A stretch of DNA of 34,364 nucleotides. It comes from a virus. Under the pieces are notes generated by a model. It ran no database searches. It was not told where the DNA came from and worked only from the letters and a program-made list of their open reading frames with translations. A program made the position numbers and the translations under genes. The DNA lies in IMG/VR virus record IMGVR_UViG_3300035698_013823, positions 1 through 34,364 of that record. One strand, written 5' to 3'. Numbering within the stretch: position 1 is the stretch's first letter; every line of letters starts with the position of its first letter. This document shows positions 30,422 through 34,364 of the stretch, piece after piece.

Positions 30422-30433
30422 AATTAACAATAA

Positions 30434-30471
30434 GGACACAACCTTCTGTACGGATTAAGCGGGTTGTGTCC
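30434..30471 (+). repeat. Perfect 10-bp hairpin before the polymerase gene
   Basis: GGACACAACC (30434-30443) and GGTTGTGTCC (30462-30471) are exact complements with an 18-base loop. No T-run follows. It stands between the fusion enzyme and the polymerase genes. Confidence 0.85.
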
Positions 30472-30493
30472 CATCTAAAACAAGGGAGTCCTA

Positions 30494-32329
30494 ATGAAAG
30501 TGCCATCAGATAACGCAATGACTGCAATGAGCCGTGCTGACATATTATGCGTAGATATTGAAAGCAAAGATCCTCAACTAACAGACAAAGGGCCAGGCAC
30601 ACATAGAGGAGATGGCTACGTTTGCGGTGTTGGGTTTGGTGCAAACACAGACGGCGTTGAGTATTCTTACTATCTTGACATAGCCCATCCTGACACAACG
30701 CCTGACGTAAAGGAAAGAAATAATAAGATGATTTCAGCACTATTGGAATCTCCTTCAGCAAAGCTAGGCGCCAATATTATTTACGACTTGGAATGGTTGT
30801 TGCATTCTGGTTACAAAATAAACATGGACACCGTACACGACGTCCAATACGCTGAGCCTTTATTAGACGAATACAGAAGGTCTTATTCATTGTCTACTCT
30901 GGCCAAGATACACACAAGTGAACAAAAGCGCAATGACGTTCTTGAAGACTACAATAGTATGATGAATTGGAAAGGCCGTGCAATAGCCAATCTATGGAAG
31001 ATGCCAGCTTCAGTTGTAGAGACTTACGCACTGGCTGATGTTACGCTGCCGTTGGAGATATTTTCCAAACAAAAGTCACAATTAGAAATTGAAGGATTGT
31101 ACGACCTGTATACATTGGAGACAGAATTAATCCCCGCGTTGCTGGATATGCGAAAAAACGGCGTAAAAATCGACCAAGAACGCTTCAAAAAGACGATTTT
31201 TCAATTTTCCGAGCAAAAGTATACGCTCCAGAAAAAACTCGAAAAATGGGCAGGGGATGGCGTAAATTTTAACTCCAGCGCGCAACTCGCTAAAGTTTTT
31301 GATTCTTACAATATGCCGTATCCAAGACGAGCACCTACGGAGCTAATGAGTAAAGCTGGTAAAGTAGGTAATCCTCAGTTGGATAAGAAAGCCTTAAGTA
31401 AGATGTTGGGCGAGTATCCCATATGTCAAACAATATTGGAATATCGACATGCAGATACAATGATTGGTATGTTCCTGCACCCGTACTTAGACTTTATGAC
31501 CAATGGTAGATTGTACGGAACGTTCCACCCATTGCGCTCAGATGATTATGGAACTGTTGCTGGAAGGTTTTCCGCCAGTCGGCCTAACTTGCAACAAGTT
31601 TCTGCAATAGACGAGGATGATGACGACGGAGGACTGCAAGGACAAGCATTAAGGCAATTGTTTATTCCGGAAGACGGCAAGGACTGGGCAAAGTTAGACT
31701 ACTCGCAGGTCGAGTATCGCATCATGGCACACTATGCCGAAGGACCTGATGCAAGAGTATTGAGAGACAGGTACAACAACGATCCTCGTACAGATCTACA
31801 CCAAGTAATTTGCGACGCTACTGGCTTTGATAGACGCACAGCAAAGCGTTTGAATTTTGGCGGTGCTTATGGAATGGGCCCAACAACTGCCTCTGATACG
31901 TTTGGATGGACAATGGAAGAAGCAGACGTATTTATGGCAAGTTACCATCAGGCTGCTCCTTATGTTAAGAAATTAAGAAACGCTGTATCTAGCGCTGCTG
32001 CCAGGAGAGGGCATATACTTACAGTTCTTGGTAGAAAGGCAAGGACGCACCCTAGTAGAAAACTACATTCTATGTTCAATCGTCTTATTCAAGGCTCGGC
32101 AGCAGACGTAATGAAAAAGGCGATTGTTGATGCTAGCAAGAAAGGATTGTTTAACGAGTTAACGTTGCACATGACAGTGCATGACGAATTAGATGTATCT
32201 GTTGGTCGAGACAAGGCAAGCTTGGAAGCATTAGACGAGTTGAAAGAAGCTATGGAAAACGCTATAAAATTTGACGTGCCTTTGTTAGTTGATTGTCACA
32301 TTGGAACTAACTGGGCGGAGGCGGACTAA
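30494..32329 (+). CDS. DNA polymerase, family A with 3'-5' exonuclease
   Basis: The 611-residue enzyme has the proofreading motifs DIE (Asp21, Glu23), GANIIYD (Asn94, Asp98) and YALAD (Tyr178, Asp182), followed by the polymerase: DYSQVEYR (Asp402, Glu407; motif A), RRTAKRLNFGGAYG (motif B, Phe455) and VHDE (His563, Asp564, Glu565; motif C). There is no 5' nuclease domain. It should be the phage replicase. AGGGAG precedes the ATG and the stop overlaps the next start. Confidence 0.95.
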   Translation: MKVPSDNAMTAMSRADILCVDIESKDPQLTDKGPGTHRGDGYVCGVGFGANTDGVEYSYYLDIAHPDTTPDVKERNNKMISALLESPSAKLGANIIYDLEWLLHSGYKINMDTVHDVQYAEPLLDEYRRSYSLSTLAKIHTSEQKRNDVLEDYNSMMNWKGRAIANLWKMPASVVETYALADVTLPLEIFSKQKSQLEIEGLYDLYTLETELIPALLDMRKNGVKIDQERFKKTIFQFSEQKYTLQKKLEKWAGDGVNFNSSAQLAKVFDSYNMPYPRRAPTELMSKAGKVGNPQLDKKALSKMLGEYPICQTILEYRHADTMIGMFLHPYLDFMTNGRLYGTFHPLRSDDYGTVAGRFSASRPNLQQVSAIDEDDDDGGLQGQALRQLFIPEDGKDWAKLDYSQVEYRIMAHYAEGPDARVLRDRYNNDPRTDLHQVICDATGFDRRTAKRLNFGGAYGMGPTTASDTFGWTMEEADVFMASYHQAAPYVKKLRNAVSSAAARRGHILTVLGRKARTHPSRKLHSMFNRLIQGSAADVMKKAIVDASKKGLFNELTLHMTVHDELDVSVGRDKASLEALDELKEAMENAIKFDVPLLVDCHIGTNWAEAD

Positions 32330-32502
32330 TGAGTTGTTTTACTGGCAAGATAGGTTACGCCACAGAAAATTTGGCAAAGACGGCAATGACGTTCACGCAA
32401 TTGCAAAAAGAAAAAGAAAAAGGAAGAAAAGTTCCTGTGCGTGTATTTTATTGTGACGACTGCGGCCGGTGGCATTTGACTTCTCAAGAAAAGAAAAAAT
32501 AG
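32329..32502 (+). CDS. Small zinc-ribbon-like protein (57 aa)
   Basis: ATG 32329 overlaps the polymerase stop (TAATG). The 57-residue product MSCFTGKIGYATENLAKTA... is basic in the middle and ends with YCDDCGRWHLTSQEKKK, a half-zinc-finger pattern of CxxC-x3-H common in tiny phage proteins. It may bind nucleic acid. Confidence 0.75.
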   Translation: MSCFTGKIGYATENLAKTAMTFTQLQKEKEKGRKVPVRVFYCDDCGRWHLTSQEKKK

Positions 32503-32511
32503 GAGATTGTT

Positions 32512-32715
32512 ATGCGTAACGATAGCAATGACAGAACTATCTGCGTAATAGTAAAGCAAAAAGACGGAACGCATATCACTAACATAATAAAAAACGGAGA
32601 GACTATTGCCAAAGTGCCTACTGCAGAAAGCCAAATACGAGCACCTAGAGTTTCTTTGCTCTGGAAAAAAGATGAAGGATCGTTTTCAGGAACAAAGGAA
32701 GAGGTCTGTGAATGA
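32512..32715 (+). CDS. Small protein of unknown function (67 aa)
   Basis: AGGAG lies seven bases before the ATG. The product MRNDSNDRTICVIVKQKDG has a short beta-like N-terminal part and a charged C-terminus with LLWKKDEGSF. It overlaps the next start as ATGA. No motif seen. Confidence 0.6.
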   Translation: MRNDSNDRTICVIVKQKDGTHITNIIKNGETIAKVPTAESQIRAPRVSLLWKKDEGSFSGTKEEVCE

Positions 32716-32864
32716 TATTAGAATGGATTGCTGCCAAAACTTTTGTGATTGCAACGGCATTGTATATTGAGATGCAACCTTTACAGTTGCAAAATACGCA
32801 GGTGGCGCAACAGGAACACCCGGTGAAAGTGATAAAGGCCACTAAGAAGAAGGAGAAGAAATGA
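32712..32864 (+). CDS. Small protein with hydrophobic N-terminus (50 aa)
   Basis: ATG 32712 overlaps the previous stop and its own TGA (32862-32864) overlaps the next ATG. The product MILEWIAAKTFVIATALYIEM has one weak membrane-spanning or amphipathic segment, then a Gln-rich middle and a lysine-rich tail. It might be a small membrane-anchored protein. No family is recognised. Confidence 0.6.
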   Translation: MILEWIAAKTFVIATALYIEMQPLQLQNTQVAQQEHPVKVIKATKKKEKK

Positions 32865-33043
32865 GATTAATGAAATTAATAACAGAGAAAAACAAAAATA
32901 TATACATAAACCCGGCTCAGTTTGTTTCGGTATTTACACCCGACAGTGGAAGGACTATAGTCGAAACAGCAGCCACTATGGTCATTGTTAAGAATACCCC
33001 GGAAGACGTAGCTAAAGAATTTTTAGCTGCAATGGTAGAATAA
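32861..33043 (+). CDS. Small protein, paralogue of the gene at 17657 (60 aa)
   Basis: The product MRLMKLITEKNKNIYINPAQFVSV... matches the 61-residue product at 17657 along its length, with NIYINP--FVSV, a T-V/I-T core and EDVAKEFLAAM conserved. The ATG is coupled to the preceding stop. GGAG lies in the end of the preceding gene, eight bases before the ATG. The two copies are 15 kb apart, which points to an old duplication. The function is unknown. Confidence 0.78.
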   Translation: MRLMKLITEKNKNIYINPAQFVSVFTPDSGRTIVETAATMVIVKNTPEDVAKEFLAAMVE

Positions 33044-33067
33044 GACCAATCGATCAAAGGAGAAGAA

Positions 33068-33241
33068 ATGACTGATAATAAGACAAAAATCCAGGATTGC
33101 ATCAGAATGAGGAAAAGGCTGGATCAATGGGAGAAAAGCTTCATCAATGAAGTTGCCCGATTGGATGTATTGTCAGATAAGCGTGCGGCGCACTTAAACG
33201 AAATATGGGAAGAAGTCAATAGAAAGAGGAAAAAGTACTAA
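33068..33241 (+). CDS. Small helical charged protein (57 aa)
   Basis: AAAGGAG lies eight bases upstream of ATG 33068. The 57-residue product (MTDNKTKIQDCIRMRKRLDQWEKSF...) is mostly helical with alternating charged residues and a basic end (NRKRKKY). It may be a small protein-binding helix pair. No family recognised. Confidence 0.62.
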   Translation: MTDNKTKIQDCIRMRKRLDQWEKSFINEVARLDVLSDKRAAHLNEIWEEVNRKRKKY

Positions 33242-33242
33242 T

Positions 33243-33689
33243 ATGAGCGAACTTAAGATGGCAGTTAATTTATGTCTAATCGCAGCAGACGCTTTTTGGG
33301 GATTAATCTTACTCTCATTTGTAGTTGAGTCCATAATTGCGTGGATAAATGATGTTAAAATAAATCCCAAAAAGAATTGGTTGGCGTGGAAGTGCAACTA
33401 CACTCCGTATAAATACGCTACGAGCGGGTATACCAGCAAAGGTTGTCACGGTTATTCTGATAACAGCGAAGATGTAGGAATTTACTACAAGAACGCTAAG
33501 GGCCGCGTAATTGAGTTTTACCTAATATATCCTGGGGTGTTTACATCATTCTGTATGTTTACGGCAGCACCAGCGATTGCGTACTTAGTTTTTAAGTTCT
33601 ATCCGGTTGCTATCTCAGTAGCAATCGCGTGTGCCGTCATATACTGTGCAAGGGCAGTTCGTAGGCTCCGATCTAAGCTGCTCATCTGA
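33243..33689 (+). CDS. Multi-span membrane protein (148 aa)
   Basis: MSELKMAVNLCLIAADAFWG has a hydrophobic span at about residues 8-35. A polar extramembrane loop of about 60 residues with Cys and Tyr follows (NWLAWKCNYTPYKYATSGY), then two more spans (about 97-115 and 119-137) and a basic end (RAVRRLRSKLLI). It begins one base after the upstream stop. It could act at the host envelope, for example in superinfection exclusion or lysis. Confidence 0.7.
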   Translation: MSELKMAVNLCLIAADAFWGLILLSFVVESIIAWINDVKINPKKNWLAWKCNYTPYKYATSGYTSKGCHGYSDNSEDVGIYYKNAKGRVIEFYLIYPGVFTSFCMFTAAPAIAYLVFKFYPVAISVAIACAVIYCARAVRRLRSKLLI

Positions 33690-33719
33690 GTTTGAAGAAA
33701 CTAAAACAAGGAAGACAAA

Positions 33720-33890
33720 ATGAATGTAAAAGCAACCATATCAGACGCCATTGCCAGGTGTTTTGAAGAGATAGCGTCTACCCATGGAGTAGCAATTACT
33801 GAGGTCAGCATAAGTTGGTACTACTCTCACAGAATTGATAAAGAGTGGCCAACAGCGATACTCAAAGAAGTATCTTTACCGGCAGCCTAG
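33720..33890 (+). CDS. Small protein of unknown function (56 aa)
   Basis: ATG 33720 has AAGGAAG seven bases upstream. The product MNVKATISDAIARCFEEIASTHGVAITEVSISWYYS... has a helical N-terminus and a beta-like middle with aromatic residues. No family is recognised. The stop is 16 bases before the following start. Confidence 0.6.
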   Translation: MNVKATISDAIARCFEEIASTHGVAITEVSISWYYSHRIDKEWPTAILKEVSLPAA

Positions 33891-33906
33891 CCAGAGAGGA
33901 AGACAA

Positions 33907-34116
33907 ATGAGAACGATATTAATAGCGCTGTTCATTATGACTACGGCGGCCTCAGCACAAGCCCAAGTCTATACGCAATTCGATGAGAAGAGAGATAGAA
34001 GAGCACGGGCAATAGAACAAAAACAATCAAGAATCGACCGACAAGCAGTCATGATGGAGAGAGCTAAACGACCGCAGATAAATGTATATGTCTTGCGCTC
34101 CAGATGCAGGAAATAA
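33907..34116 (+). CDS. Exported small protein with signal peptide (69 aa)
   Basis: I start at ATG 33907 (AGAGGAAG upstream). Residues 1-19 form a classical signal peptide with a basic start, a hydrophobic core and an Ala-Gln-Ala cleavage site, followed by a soluble basic, Arg/Gln-rich coiled segment. It lacks a lipobox Cys. It should go to the periplasm of a Gram-negative host or be secreted. Near the plus-strand block end it could aid lysis or envelope modification. Confidence 0.72.
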   Translation: MRTILIALFIMTTAASAQAQVYTQFDEKRDRRARAIEQKQSRIDRQAVMMERAKRPQINVYVLRSRCRK

Positions 34117-34124
34117 TGAAATCC

Positions 34125-34160
34125 AAACAAGCTGCCAATCAATGACAGCTTGTTTGTTTA
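34125..34160. terminator. Bidirectional hairpin between convergent operons
   Basis: AAACAAGCTG (34125-34134) pairs with CAGCTTGTTT (34146-34155) across 11 bases, followed by GTTTATA on the plus strand. On the minus strand it follows the endolysin stop. It ends the plus-strand block and the minus-strand late transcript. Confidence 0.7.
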
Positions 34161-34364
34161 TACTCTATCAAACCACCCCCGAAACTCTTCTCGTTCAGGA
34201 TGCTTCCGCATTAGGGTTATATAATGTTCCCCCTGCAAATTATTTAAAACTTTCAATATCCTGTTTTCTGGGTTGCTGTGAAGGCTCATTTGCAATGCAA
34301 TTAGCGTCACAGGACCAATCTTTCCGTCAACAATGAGGTCTTTATATTCTTCCTCGTTCCTGTT
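34158..34364 (-). CDS. Endolysin C-terminus (GH108-like with peptidoglycan-binding part), cut by window edge
   Basis: The minus strand is open from the right edge to a TAA at 34160-34158, giving 68 residues (NRNEEEYKDLIVDGKIGPVTLIALQM...). The pattern VDGKIGPVTL-AL, then IL--LQ--HY--LM---P-RE-F-GW--R is the C-terminal half of N-acetylmuramidase-type phage lysins (GH108 with PG_binding_3). It digests the host cell wall at the end of infection. The N-terminal catalytic part lies outside the window. Confidence 0.8.
   Translation of the reverse strand, partial: NRNEEEYKDLIVDGKIGPVTLIALQMSLHSNPENRILKVLNNLQGEHYITLMRKHPEREEFRGWFDRV

Noticed and set aside
34082-34336. Plus-strand 84-aa frame at the right edge
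   Set aside because: It lies across the terminator and is antisense to the recognisable endolysin C-terminus.

Overview
The window is a 34.4-kb internal piece of a tailed double-stranded DNA bacteriophage (Caudoviricetes). The long tape measure protein, the tail-assembly chaperone pair with a frameshift site, a dedicated major tail protein and a tail terminator indicate a long non-contractile tail (siphovirus-like). Shine-Dalgarno sites are of the usual bacterial GGAG type and genes overlap as ATGA, TAATG or TTGA. Nothing fixes the host. The peptidase-type signal peptide near 33907 and the sigma70-like promoters fit a Gram-negative bacterium, but that is inference. No integrase or repressor was recognised here.

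Layout. Positions 1-13068 hold the structural and packaging operon on the minus strand, read from high to low coordinates: a small 59-aa gene, terS, terL, portal, scaffold, major capsid, head-tail connectors, tail terminator, major tail protein, the G/GT chaperones, tape measure and distal tail proteins. A near-consensus sigma70 promoter on the minus strand (TTGACT-17-TATAAT, 13144-13172) starts it. Positions 13173-14371 are a 1.2-kb non-coding control region with tandem repeats, an inverted repeat, a sharp G/T-rich to A/C-rich strand switch, a very GC-rich block and four copies of a GCTAGG-ending repeat. It is a candidate origin and packaging (cos/pac) region.

From 14372 to 34116 everything reads on the plus strand. 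First come small early genes driven by a family of look-alike promoters (TTGA(C/A)N-17-NAAAAT behind an AAATAAAA tract), with an unusual tRNA-like RNA at 17849-18051. Then comes a DNA metabolism block: HD phosphohydrolase, ATP-dependent DNA ligase, an HNH-AP2 homing endonuclease, SNF2-type helicase, two conserved phage proteins, VRR-NUC nuclease, RecB/Cas4-like nuclease, archaeo-eukaryotic-type primase, a stand-alone copy of that primase's C-terminal domain, a UvrD-like helicase, a fused thymidylate synthase-fold (probably dCMP hydroxymethylase) plus dCMP deaminase, and a family A DNA polymerase with proofreading domain. Small accessory and membrane genes follow. At the right edge a minus-strand gene, the C-terminal end of a GH108-like endolysin, converges on a bidirectional hairpin.

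How it works together: the plus-strand genes supply early takeover, nucleotide metabolism and a nearly self-contained replisome. The minus-strand operon builds the virion, and on a circular or concatemeric map it would run on through lysis genes to the endolysin. The most unusual items are the tRNA-like RNA with a roughly 100-nt insertion in place of an anticodon arm, the hydroxymethylase-deaminase fusion, the duplicated primase C-terminal domain, and the dispersed promoter and repeat family.
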